Shown: positions 13,773-26,781 of the stretch, in pieces
How the letters are laid out: every line of letters begins with the position of its first letter
Position numbering within the stretch: the first letter of the stretch is position 1
Source of the DNA: Macrobrachium rosenbergii
Lineage: Eukaryota > Arthropoda > Malacostraca > Decapoda > Palaemonidae
Reading direction: 5' to 3'
Length of the DNA: 64,000 nt
NCBI RefSeq assembly: GCF_040412425.1
Contig: NC_089766.1
Location: 20,979,556 to 21,043,555, forward strand
Notes under the pieces: generated by a model
Seen by the model: only the letters and a program-made list of their open reading frames with translations
Told to the model about the DNA's origin: nothing
Databases searched by the model: none
Translations under genes and position numbers: made by a program

Positions 13773-14807
13773 TTTAAAAGAAATTTGAAACGACCTCATA
13801 GGACTGCATTCTGTGGCTCATGAAGATTATACGCAATACATTTACCTACTTACAGAAAAATCTTTTGTTTTACATTTACGTGAATCTGAAAGATTTCGTC
13901 ACATTCAAATGCCTATACATTTTATTATCGTCACTATTATTACAAGTTGAGTTTCTAAAGAAGAGGGCTGAAGTGGAGGGGGGAGAGAGAGAGAGAGTGG
14001 CTCTCGGGGTTTGTGTGAGGGGAGTCGGTGTCAAGGAGTGAGGGGAAAAGAAAGAAAGTTCTCTCATCATAATTTCATCCTACTTTATGTCCTTTGTCAC
14101 ATGCTTTCTTGCTTCTGCTTGTTATATTTATGTATTCGTCATTTTCTAAAATGCGCAGAAAAATAAGAAAAGAAACCAAAGTCCCTAAGAAATGGAAGTA
14201 TGATATACAAAATGGCAATGTATGCAAGAAAAATCAACTTTTTTCTACAATCAGCGTCATTCATCATACATGCTGTGTCCGTATGGGTCACATAAAATGA
14301 AAGCTTGGATATTATACCGCCTGTTACCGGATGAATGGTAAGTGAAGAAGCAAATGATTTTTATTAGTTGGGGACACCATGAAGATTCGGCACTTGGAAC
14401 AAATAGCTCCTCGTGAATCGGAAGGTTCTGCCTCAAGGTCTGGTGGGGATTAGTTTGGGTGTTTGGGGAGATGGGGATTGTTTGAATGGAATCCTCAGAG
14501 CAGAACACCTTGCACAGATTAGAGTAACTTCCATTTTGATCTTCTGTACATCTGGTATCTGCCAACCCATGAAAACACTGAATGAAAGAAGCGTAGAGAA
14601 TTAGGAGGCAACCGAATACAAAATGTCGCCAAATTTAGCTTGAAGCCATCAGGTCATATTAGTCTTTGAATAGTTTGTTTTAGCCACTGAATAGGAAACG
14701 GACTCTGTAGCTCTACGAAAGTTAACAAATCTTTACTTTAAATAATTAAATACTTCTGTGGCTGTACAGAAACAGGCAGTTAGGATATGGTAAGAGGGTC
14801 AGCAGGA

Positions 14808-14875
14808 CTGTTCATTACAATGGCATAATTGCAATAAAATATGCGATGTACAAGACCCCCTGACCTGAAACGTGG

Positions 14876-14947
<72 letters not shown>

Positions 14948-15084
14948 CACACACACAGGCGCAGTCTAGTTGGGAGGAAATCCTCAAAATTGGTGGATTC
15001 TTTGTCGTCTCAAGTCTGTTCATTGCAATGACATAATTGCAAAAGATATGCGATGTACAAGACCTCCTGACCTGAAACGTGGAT

Positions 15085-15174
<90 letters not shown>

Positions 15175-15225
15175 GCAAGTTGGGTGGTCCTCAAAATTGG
15201 TGGATTCTTTGTGTCTCAAGTATAT
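14808..15225 (+). repeat. Tandem duplication, period about 208 bp, each copy with a (TC)n tract
   Basis: Copy 1 begins CTGTTCATTACAATGG (14808) and copy 2 begins CTGTTCATTGCAATGA (15016). Both run through GCGATGTACAAGACC, then GACCTGAAACGTGGATGTC, then a long TC run (14879-14944 and 15090-15161), an ACACAC patch, and TCCTCAAAATTGGTGGATTC. The assembled inverted arm 2 breaks inside the corresponding unit, just before its TC run. Confidence 0.92.
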
Positions 15226-15248
15226 TCATATAAGCGTGTGTGAGTGTG

Positions 15249-15251
<3 letters not shown>

Positions 15252-15292
<41 letters not shown>

Positions 15293-16051
15293 AGGACATC
15301 AAAGATGAAATCGGACCTCTTCGTTTCATCTTGAAAGATCTTCCCTGACTAATTAAAGCCTCAGAACTCTTAAGCTGTTCTCGTCAGCCTCTTCTCGACG
15401 CCTGCAATATCTTCTGTCTATCACACAAGCAATTTGTTGGATGTAATCTCAGGGAGCAGCTGTGAGTTGGTATCAGTTAATCCACAAACAAACAACAAGC
15501 AAGCATTCAGAGGGAGGAGAGGAAAATAGGCGAGGGACAGGAAAGCAAGAAGATACCAGAAGAATGGGATTAAGTATACGACAGTGAAGGGTGAGTGACG
15601 CAGATAATTGTTAACAAAGACAGATAGACAGGGAGTAATGCCATGGATTGAGAAATCGACCGCACCGTGTAAGCGGCACAGAGATAATGATTGCATCCAC
15701 TGTCAATCGAAAGCCTCGCAATGATGCACAGCTTCCATAAGCCGGTCACCAGAACAGATATCTTGAACATAATAAGTTTGCTTTCTTGACAGTTCTCAGG
15801 AGAACTTATTAACTGTTTAAAGAAATGTATCACTAGAGTATACGGAGATATGGTTCATAAAAAAACTGTTTTCAGAGAACGTAATTTTCTCAATGGAAGA
15901 TATAAAAGGATCGGCATCCGCACACCTAAGCATCAAGAAGTGACAAAAGTTTGGCTTTCATTTTCTAGGGCTCGTTTTTAGCAATGATTTTTATGTAGTT
16001 AAAATTGTTCTACCTCCCACTTTCTTATTTCGGATTGAAATGTGCCTGCAC

Positions 16052-16112
<61 letters not shown>

Positions 16113-17726
16113 ACTTTCAAGCTTCTCTCTAAAGCCCGTATACCCTATGCATCATGTATCAGCCACGTGATGCAGTAGTGGTTTTGAATATAATTACTAA
16201 CGGCCAAACTGTACTGCAACACTGCTCACTTGTTCTCGCGCGACAGTTGTGGTGAAAATAAATGCCTGTAAATGGCAGATGAGGTTCTCCAAAAGAGACG
16301 AATAGCGTCAGATTCTCAGTTCTCATAAATGGCTAGAAAATAATAACATCCCACTACTCTGGACAGTGTGAAAGTCATAAAACAGTCGTGGTATAGGGTT
16401 TGTAACCCCACATCGTCTATTTCTATGCATCTTCCTGGTTTAAATGTATATTAATCTGGTGCAGAAGATAAGGAATGTGTGATAGCTGATGGGTTTAAGA
16501 AGGGAAGCTGCCTGGTTTGGCACTGAGTGAGATAGAGGTGAAAAAAAAGGCATTTTGTGCGGGAATGGTAAGGATAAAGGGTCAGTGTGTTGAGGATAGC
16601 TGAAAGTGTACAGCTTGGGAAGTTGTATTGATTGCAGAATCAGTGAAACTCTGGGCAAGGATTATACATACTATATGTGTTAGTATGAAGGTTGTATGGG
16701 GTAAGATTGAGCCTGACAAAAGGGAAAGTTCTGATAGAGAATGTGTGTGGGCCAGGACTGAAAGAGAATTAGAGTACAAGAGTTTCTTGAAGAGTATGAA
16801 TCTGTGCATTGCAGGTTTTTAGAGCATGCCAGTGCACAAATAGGTAAATGAGAAAGAGATGGCATATTGGGAAGGCAGAGCTCTTGGGGTACATGAGATA
16901 AGAGCCTGTTCGGAAAGGGAATTCATTAGAAAACGATTTTCAAGGAAAAATATTTACAAAATATACATTTGAGAGAGAAAATTAACTTCTTACTACCCTT
17001 TTTTTTTTTTAAGATAAAGTCAGTCGGCAGTGAGTGACTTTAGGTTTAGGAAGAGGGAATAAAAGTGGTGAAAACAGGAAATGAGAAACTTAGTGGAAAA
17101 AGAAATTGCAAGACAGATTGGAAGGCTGTGCAGGAATACAGGAGGATAGATCAGGTCCTCAGGAGGAAGGTGAGAAAAAGAAAGAGGTCTGGTAACAAAA
17201 ATTAGAAGAAAGGGAGTATAAGGACTTCAGCAGGAAAAATAACTTCCGAAAGAAAGTAAATGCAGATAAGGTTAATGAGCAAATGGATCTCTCAATAAAA
17301 ATGCAATTCAATAAAATGTGATTGAGACATCGGCGCTGGAGCTGAGTGGACGTGCTGAGCAGACGTCCTACCACTCCGAGTGCAAATGCATCACTGCGCA
17401 GCCACGTGAAATCAGTCCGGCCCGTCAACGCTCTGGTGATGCAGCGTCGTGTTGAAAAACCGGTTTTTCAACACATCCGTTCAACACTGCGCGCATCATG
17501 ATGCGTAGTGTGTATGGGGCTTAATGCAGTGAATCGGAAGGCGAGTGGGACCTTAGTTCCGGAACTTTCAGCTTTCCTCTTGTGGTTATCTCTCTTCCTC
17601 CATTTGCATTCAGTTTACGATGAAGAATAATGGTATTATCTCGCATATTTCTGTGATAACTACGATGTTGCTAAAGGCTACTTCTTGCTTGTAGTCTGGT
17701 CCACACTCATATTCGTTCATAACGAG

Positions 17727-17798
<72 letters not shown>

Positions 17799-17992
17799 AA
17801 ACGCGCATGGCTGCGATCAAAAGATGGACGTCAAATTCAATTATGAGCAAAGCGAGAGTACTCCCGAGGGACGCGAGAATTGATTCCTTCTTGAGTTAAA
17901 AAAATGGTTTAAATGTTCAAGGAAGCAAAAGCTCTGTAACCTGCATTCATTAAACATGATTGGCTGAGCCAGTCTTTTTATTGCATTAACCC

Positions 17993-18052
<60 letters not shown>

Positions 18053-18519
18053 CAAACATGCTTGTCAATGGACTCCTACTTCACACCATTTTAATCACCG
18101 CTATTTCTAAATATACTATTAAACCGTACCCCTCTAGTATCTACGGTGATTAGGAAAAATTGAATAGAATAAAGAAACGAATAAATATACAATTTATAAA
18201 TATTAATACGAAATAATAAATAAACAGTTCAATAAGCGGAAAGCCGAAAGTAGCATTAACCAATTTGCTTCGAGATAAATATGGAAGGAATGAAAGCTAT
18301 CAGAGCCGTAACAAGTCAGCTTTGTATCGTTCCCCAGACAGCACTTACCAGTATGGTGGTGAAATAGACAAGCGTCAGAGATAGAGCCTTATCAACAGAA
18401 CAAACAAGATAAAGTGTCTAACTCAAAAAACACTATCGTTCATTTGTCACTTATGCAACCGAATTACCTTCACGTGGATAAGCATCAAAAGTTAACAGGA
18501 ATCAGTTGATTCATAGATG

Positions 18520-18592
<73 letters not shown>

Positions 18593-19200
18593 GAATTCAA
18601 GATGTAGAAATTTTCGTGTGATTTTTATTTCTTAAAGTAGGAACATCACAATAGAAGACTAAATCCTTGCCTGCGTTTGATCTCAGACTAAAGTCCAATG
18701 CGTAACTCAGCATTCGCTAAGATGTGCCTAGTGGAATGAGGAACCACGAAAGCTGAATGAAACCTGTCAGCCTTAGTCTCATCCCACCGCTGCCAGGGGA
18801 GAAATAGAGAAAGGGAAATACCAAGAACCACCCAGCCTCTTCCGCTGAGAAAAACAAAAAAACTTAATGGTGCCATTTCCGAGCTATGAGTCATGACATG
18901 TCTCCGGAGGGATATTACAGCAATATAAGAGTCACATATGGCATTCAGAAGCTCTGTCCGGAGTGATTTATGAGGCTGATATTGATAATTCGTTTTCTAC
19001 GGAAAGGGTTTCGTTCTATACAAAGTTGAGGTTTGTGGTCGCGTTCTTTAAGCTGAAACAACAAATAAAACAATTTCCTACTTTTTCCGCCTCTTCAACA
19101 TCAGAATAAACAACTTCATTTCATATATTTATGCAAAAGGAGACTGTCCATGTCTGAAAAGAAAATAAAAAAACAATAAAAATTTAAGTTAAGGACTTTA
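15252..19200. other. Anonymous DNA with clustered GA/TC microsatellites
   Basis: GA or TC runs lie at about 15252-15290, 16056-16108, 17731-17796, 17996-18051 and 18524-18580. The sequence between them holds only short open frames with no recognisable domain. A perfect 22-bp palindrome lies at 17451-17472. Confidence 0.7.
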
Positions 19201-19240
19201 TGCCGTTGTTTCTAAATCTGACACACACACATACACACAT

Positions 19241-19934
<694 letters not shown>

Positions 19935-19984
19935 ATGGAAGAAAGTTGTCCTGGTGGAAACTGAGAGGCAGAAGGTCTTTGCTT

Positions 19985-21053
19985 TAGTCTACATAGATAG
20001 TGGCTAAAATGGCATCATAAATTAAAAAACGGAAGACATTTGAACAATGCGATCTCACAATGACATCTTTGGAATCATTAATACACAAGATATTGGCAGA
20101 GGTGAGGGAATCCTCGTTTAGAGATTCTCTCAAACTCGGCGATTTTAGTTGAATGAGAGGAATTGGGAATTTGACTTTGATGTAACAAAGGAGTCTGATA
20201 TTTGGAGGAAGAAGAAGCATTGGCCCGTGAGTGAAGGGAAGAAAGGCAAACTAATGGAAGCCGCTAATAAAAATAGGGAAAGGAACTGTAGGAGAGAAAT
20301 AAGAACCTTGAAGATCTCCTCTCAAAACAGAGATGGAAGCAAGAGTTACGTAAACAGCAACAGTGGGTATAAAGTTGCTAGATGAAACTATAACAAAAAA
20401 GTTTACAGTAAATGAATGAAAGGTATGTAAAAGTTTCTCTCGAAACCACAGAAATTAAAAAAATAGACATTCTTAAATAAATCAAAACAGGTACAGTGCA
20501 GAACACTAATGTACGACTCACACTTTGCAATAATCAATAAAGAAATTTAGATATTTGTTGATAAAAATTGAATGAATAAACAGGTATATCTTGTACATCT
20601 TTTGCAGTTTTGTTGATTTTTGTCTCCATCTTAAAATCGAAATCGCCAGTGCCACAAGGCAAATATAGATCAAGAGAGAGCGAAAATTAATTTGAATTCA
20701 GATGCCAGTTCCGTGTAATGAGAGACCCAGAAATGATTGACAGCCATTGACACCAAATGTATGTCGCTTGTTATAAAGCAAATCCTTTTATTCTTCGACG
20801 GTTTTCGCTCTGGAGGAATAGCATCTTTTTCTCTGTACTATAAAATTTTTCCGCGGGAATCTTATCATTTTACAAAAGTTTCCTTTGTAATTATATCAGT
20901 TGCTTATGTGTTTTATGTACCTTTGTCAATCAGGATTTTGTTTTCCTTGGAATGAACAGACTCCCATTTCCAATCCATCTCTTGAACACACAGTCACGTT
21001 TATTTGCTATTAGGAAAAGTCTGTCTTGGAACTGATTGGTAATTCCAGTGAAA

Positions 21054-21106
<53 letters not shown>

Positions 21107-22631
21107 CCCCTTTGCTTCCTGTGTTGCTTATATGTCTTTGATATATCCTCTTGCACGTGTGTGTGTTCAGTAGAGAGATATTCCTAGCCAGATCGTTTGT
21201 TCGGAGTTCACTCAAAATTTCCTTTGCGTGAGTATGGAATATTGTAAAGGCTCAATTATACCAAATTTTTGTCTGTGTGGTTTTCTTTCTTTTCAATGCC
21301 TTTTTTGTTTCCTTCCTTTTAGGCATGTCAACCTTCCATATTCATTTTTGCTTGCTTCCACGCGTTTCTAAACATTTACTAAAGCATCTATATCGACCAT
21401 TGATGCAATTTTTAATTCCACTGGGAATTGACTTGACTCCGACTCAAAATGAAAGGCCAGAGTTGTTCCTGATCTAAAGTTTGACTCTGAGAGACAGTTC
21501 TCGAGTCGCCCACAGAATCTCAGGTTTATGTCTAGGCACAATTGTTGTCATGAATTTCAACATTTTCATGAAGAAGAGGTGGAGATGGACCTGGATGCCA
21601 AATCATGATCAGAGACTGCAAGACAAATGTTTCTTAGATAGAAAGGACTTCGGTTCTTTAAGTAATGGCAAACCTGCTTCTATAAAGAAATAAATAAATG
21701 AAAGGAACAGGTCAGACGGATTAGGAAGTACAGAGAGAGGAGGAAATTTCCAGACTCTAGAAAGAAACGGTCTGCATAACTGGCCTAACAGACTGAGTTT
21801 GAGGTCACAACTTCCACGAGGTGCTTGTAGAGTTTCCTAAATATAAAATTAAATTTTTTCCTCTTTTCGATAAATAATCTATTTCTTTCCTTTCCGAAAT
21901 AATTTTATAGTTTTTTCTTTTCTTTATAATTTTCCTATTTAAACTCCGTTCCGGTTCGTCATGTTTATAAAGTATTTTTATTGTTATCCTTTAAAATCGC
22001 ATAATTTATCATTCGTAGAAACTGACACTGATTCATCGCTTTTATAAACTACTTTTTTTTTTTTTTTAACTATATCCCGCAGTTTTCTCAATATTGTTAG
22101 TTTTGCGAACTCTGTAGATATTCCCTCTTGGAATGTTACTGTAATCTGGAATGTTTGGGTAAATAGCCTTTTTTGTCATTAGTTTTTCCTCATGATTACT
22201 ACCTTCTGTCTCATTAAAGTTTCCCAGCGATGTTGACTAATGCAGTGAGTCCTTCCTACTCAAAATTATCCTCGTGTTTCCTTTTGCCAAAAACTGCCTT
22301 TAGTCCCGTTGCCCAAAACAGGTGGAGATCCTCCATATCTCTTCAGCGGTGGGACCTTTGTATACTTCTACCATAAATAATTGGCCTAATAAGACCTAGC
22401 CACTTCATGCTCCCGGGAATACATTCAAAAAGAAATGTCACATTCCATATTGGCAAATACGCAAGTCATTCATCCTCTCATTAATCAAACAATCAATCAA
22501 TTCCTGCCGCCCCTCAAAGGGAGGGAAAAGGCTTAGATGGATTCTTGCCACATATATCTGACTTGTGTTGGTTCCTTTGACAAATAATAAAAATCTTTCA
22601 CATAATACCATGAGTTGGTGGAAATTAATGA

Positions 22632-22633
<2 letters not shown>
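19985..22633. other. Anonymous DNA, no supported gene
   Basis: The longest open frames are 60-80 codons, with no known motif. A CT microsatellite lies at 21058-21102. Confidence 0.5.

Positions 22634-22703
<70 letters not shown>
22634..22703. repeat. (TA)n microsatellite split by retrotransposon insertion
   Basis: This TA run directly abuts the 5' LTR. The equivalent TA run continues on the far side of the 3' LTR (31642-31754), so the LTR element landed within one microsatellite. Confidence 0.9.
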
Positions 22704-22707
<4 letters not shown>

Positions 22708-24311
22708 AAGAATATACCTTCCTCCCTCCTATTTAGCTACTACCCAGCTAACTTATTTAGAAGAACAAATTTTTCCCTTCGCTTATAGCTGGCGCCAATA
22801 TGGCGGAATTCCGTTGTTTTTCACTTATAGGGACAGAAAACGCATGCTTCTCCCACCTCCAGGAAATACCCACGCCAGATAAACAAGGGGTATCCCTTTT
22901 ACAACCCGCCCCCCCTTAAGAATCGTACGATGCGAAACAATACTCCCAACCCACTTTCCCCCATCGTGCGATGGGGGAGGCATATAGGGATTAGGAAGGG
23001 CAGAAGGGCGTTTAAGGGCTGGGGAACAGGTAGGTTTGCTTCTATAGGCATATTAAGATAAGTGTGCTTTTCCCATACCCTCCTTGCTGGATTTCTTGGC
23101 TTGCTTGCAGGTACAGCTGTGGCCCCCGCCTACCCCCAACACGAATGCGATCTGCTGTTCCAAAGGGAGACAAAGAGCTTCCTGACTTCATCTCGAGCGG
23201 ATGCCTTTTCTCCGCTGGTGGTGACGATCGTCGACAGACAGCCAATTCGATTGTGGGCGCCTATAACAATTCGAACAGGTTCGTACGTTGCAAGTAGTCA
23301 TTTAGCCAGCCCTGTCCCTTGTTCTACACTCCTTAATTTCCCCCTCTGTTAACTTTTAACCTATTCCTCCACGAACAATCTTCCCTCTGTCCAAATCTTG
23401 CCTGTATTCCCCTGACTTGCCATTTATGTACTTTGAATTCGAGTAACGATCCCGATAAACAATCATTTATCCCTCCACCAGTGCAATCTAAGGCCTATTC
23501 TAGCTGTTAAGTTAAAATTAACCAAGCGGTAGTTAACTTTGGGCGCGTATAATTACGTGTCCATTGTTAGCGCACTCGCGACGCAGGTCATATTTACGGG
23601 CTTTCATCAAAAGCACCTTCTAGGATAATTTATGTATTGTATTTAAGAAAGTGTTGTGTAATCTGCAGTAGGAAGATTCCTTTCCCCTTAGTTGATCAGG
23701 GCTAACGAAGGCGTCTATTTCAGGAGGAAACGAGACACGTGGCACGATTGCAACCATTCCTTGCTTCCATTCTGCCTGCCACCATGTCCTGGTCGTAGTT
23801 AGAGAAGTTCCGTTGTGCCAACCACTTTTATGAAGTAATTCCTCCATCCTGGAACCCCATCATAGACACTATTATTCCACGTAGTCAGGGCAGACTGAAA
23901 GTGATCACTATCATTGACTGATTATTGCAAACTGAATGTAATTAGTATCACTGAACTGATTATTGCAGATTGGCCCCGTTCTATCCACTTATTTGTTTGC
24001 CAATTCATGTCATTATAGTTATTGTGCCTATTTTGAATCTGTCCCTCAGGGATCATGTCGTATGGTGTCTAACTGTTAATTTATTAATGTTAAGTTGTTA
24101 AGTTTCTATAAATAAATCACTGTAAATTGGCAATGAATTCTAAATTCCAATATGGCGACCTTCCACCTTAAATTATAACTCCAGGAAAATTCTGAGGTAA
24201 GTCGTAATTAACTCCCTTTTTTGCTTACAAACTGGACTCCCTTGGTTTCGTGGCAGCATCAATTATAATGTTGTATGTAAATTCTCATCAAAACCAGTCC
24301 AGTCTGTAACA
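22704..24311 (+). repeat. 5' LTR (1608 bp)
   Basis: It is bounded by TG...CA (TGTTAAG...TGTAACA) and matches the 3' LTR with roughly 25 substitutions and a few indels by eye, about 98% identity. AATAAA at 24111, within TATAAATAAA, could be a polyadenylation signal or a TATA-like box. CTGAG|GTAAGT at 24197 is a strong splice donor close to the LTR end. A GC-rich hairpin (CCCCCATCG-TG-CGATGGGGG) lies near 22960-22978. The sequence immediately downstream (GTGACGACC) is not an obvious TGG-type tRNA primer site. Confidence 0.93.
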
Positions 24312-24966
24312 GTGACGACCAAATGCCAGGATATAGTCAAAATAGCTGAATTAGCTTCGCTATAAAGCTAGACTAAAAATCCAGGAATATATAAAATCGA
24401 TTATTTCATTCAGGTAATCATTTCATTTTAAAGGAGTAAAGGAAGCAGTCGTGCCGACGTCTTTTGGTAAAATAGTGTGAGTGCATGTCCTAATATTAAG
24501 GAAAGAGGTCATATTAATACTTTTGTTTAAAAACGCAACGATTCTCGTAGCATTAACAGCGTTCATAACAAGGGAACGCAATAGGGCTCTTATATTAGCG
24601 AAACAGAGAGGAAGGCGCGGAATGTTCACCCCGCAAAAAATTTTAGTGTAGGAAACGTGTCGGTTGCCGACGAATAAAATTAGGATTTAGGAAGTGCTAG
24701 TGAGGGAATTTTGCATATATATGCTAGGACCAGTGGCTAGGAGTCTATTTCAGAATAAGTTACGGCAAAGAAAATGTACATTTCTTGGTTAGTGATAAAT
24801 TTTGAAATAACGATTAGTTTACGGGAATCCGTATAGCGATATCTGGCATTTATACAGCGAGCCAGCCAAAGTTGTGTTCAGACCGCATGCGTCAACTTGT
24901 CCCAGTGTTGGAAGGACAAACAGTTCCCAGCGTTTATTTTGCATTTAAGTATTAACGTAAAGTAAA

Positions 24967-25251
24967 GTAAAAGTAAGTATAGCTTAGTTTTACCAGACCA
25001 CTGAGCTGATTAACAGCTCTCCTAGGGCTGGCCCGAAGGATTAGACTTATTTTACGTGGCTAAGAACCAATTGGTTACTTAGCAACGGGACCTACAGCTT
25101 ATTGTGGGATCCGAACCACATTATAGCGAGAAATGAATTTTTATCACCAGAAATAAATTCCTCTAACTCTTCATCAGCCGGCGGCGGGAATCGAACTCCG
25201 GCCCATCGAATGACGGTCTGAAGCTCAACCAACTCGACCAACAAAGGGCTT
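24967..25251 (-). mobile_element. tRNA-derived SINE inserted in the LTR element
   Basis: Read on the minus strand, the unit starts AGCCCTTTGTTGGTCGAG. It carries an RNA polymerase III A box (TGGTCGAGTTGG, 25229-25240) and B box (GAGTTCGATTCCC, 25186-25198) at tRNA-like spacing. A tRNA-unrelated body of about 200 bp follows, ending in a TTAC-rich tail. It is flanked by an 11-bp direct repeat CGTAAAGTAAA (24956-24966 and 25252-25262), as expected for LINE-mediated insertion. I believe this family is common in decapods, but that is from memory. Confidence 0.85.
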
Positions 25252-26478
25252 CGTAAAGTAAAGGTCAGTGCTGATATTCAAAGAGTAATAATTCATTTCG
25301 TATTTCAAACCCCGCATGTAGCAAAAAGTGCAGTTTGTTGTATTTCCTTTTCGCCATCCATTCAAATCCAACTTCGTCCATTGTCGCACAGCGAGCAAGA
25401 ATTCGCGATCAGCTGTTCCCCGCGCAGATCCGTTCCCACAACGTTCGTTCAGGGAACGAACCTCCTCCCTGTGTGTTTAACGAAAATCGGGAAACGGTGC
25501 GAACCAATCTGAACCGCCCTTGCGTACCATACCCTTAAGTTCCTACAAGAACAAGCAGTAGCAATTCCATAATATATTTATCTTAACGTACTTTCACAAC
25601 AATAATTTGATTTTGCTTAAGCGTAAAATAAAAGGGATTGTAATTTCCTAACAAATACGTGTCATTTCATATCGCTCACCGAGAGAGAGAGAGAGATTTT
25701 TTTCTTCCTCTTCCCATTCTCTCGCATCTCGTATCAGTGCATTTTTTTTTCTCTCACGGGACAAACGTAATCTACGTTATTTGGGGATGAACTAATAACT
25801 CACGACAAGGCAGGTGCAAAGAATTAGATTAATAACAAAACCCGAAATTTCAAATTTCTAACCCATTTAAAATCTTATTATATACTCAGTGCGAAATTTT
25901 TGCACGCTTGTGCTTAGCGGATTAATCAAGCAAACCAACCTTTCTTTCCAAGTGCTTCGACCCAGAATCATTTAGCGTAAGCGATAAAGCATATATATAG
26001 ATTATATCTTGTGACGTGTTCCAACTGATGCGCGGGAGTGGGTATCCTTTATCCCAGACTTGCGTGTTGCAAGTGCTAAACCATTGCACATTGAGTGCCT
26101 ACCTCGTAGCCCCTGTCCTCAAGTCAGGCAGCGCCCACTAGTTCTCATAACTAGCTAACCACTCGTGTCACATCAAGTTCCATTTCTCTCAGTGCCACTA
26201 ATCTGCGGCACTGCTAAGCACCCAATCACTGAAGCACTTATCTTTCTCCTTTCACTTTCCTATCTCTTCCATTCTATTGGAGTCTCTCCCTTACCTTTCT
26301 ACTCCCTACTTACCTTCTGCCCAGGCCGAGTACCTCACGTTCAGTGCCAATTCATGCACTGACAATTTGCATTGCTCCATGGAGCGCACCGATACCACAG
26401 TGCCACCCAACCAAAGCAACCTCTTACACGTCAATGCACCTGTGTTGAAGAAACAGAGTGCCATACAACTGGTGTTTC

Positions 26479-26625
26479 TGCCCATAAGGACCGCAGCTCC
26501 TTCAGGAACACCCCATTAACAGTGCATCCGCCCATAAGGACCATAGAGCCTTCAGGAGCACTCCATTTACCAGCGTATCCGCCCATAAGGACTCAGACTT
26601 CCTTCAGGAACGCTTTTCCTCTAGT
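26479..26625 (+). repeat. Three degenerate 51-bp tandem repeats in the leader
   Basis: Each unit has the words GCCCATAAGGAC and CCTTCAGGA at equal spacing, followed by a diverged segment. They precede Gag by about 160 bp. Confidence 0.75.
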
Positions 26626-26781
26626 GTGACCCTCACAAGGCACACTCCTCCACAGTGCCACCTCATTCAAAGGTGCCACTCATTGAAGTGCCACTAGTCT
26701 AAGGACACTTCCTCATCGTCACAAACCTTTTCCTTTGGGAACACCCACGTACCTCACTCAGCACCCCTTCCCATCAGCAAC

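Larger units (their letters stand above)
8433..14849 (+). repeat. Arm 1 of a giant inverted repeat (partner 57510-64000)
   Basis: The whole segment reappears inverted at 57510-64000. The match runs from ATGTAAAAAAGTAGTTACC (8433 onward, equal to the reverse complement of the window end) to the ATGCGATGT at 14849, which pairs with the first bases after the N gap. Sampled blocks differ by a few percent substitutions, small indels and microsatellite length (for example GA at 11808-11827 against a much longer CT tract at 60502-60571). Open frames shared by the arms carry amino-acid changes and frameshifts, so they look non-coding. The repeat would continue left of 8433, because arm 2 leaves the window. 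Confidence 0.95.
24312..26781 (+). other. Untranslated leader of the LTR element
   Basis: About 2.5 kb separates the 5' LTR from the Gag start, without a convincing ORF. It contains a SINE insertion (24967-25251). It also contains three degenerate repeats of about 51 bp carrying GCCCATAAGGAC...CCTTCAGGA (starting near 26479, 26529 and 26580), and many copies of AGTGCCA. A splice donor in the LTR (24197) could remove much of this leader. Confidence 0.6.

Noticed and set aside
14413..14604. 63-codon frame shared by both arms (57756-57947)
   Set aside because: The arms are near-identical everywhere, so conservation between them is not evidence of coding. No domain.
24967..25251. Functional tRNA gene from A and B boxes
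   Set aside because: The boxes are followed by a long non-tRNA body and flanked by a target duplication, so it is a SINE. No cloverleaf was traced.
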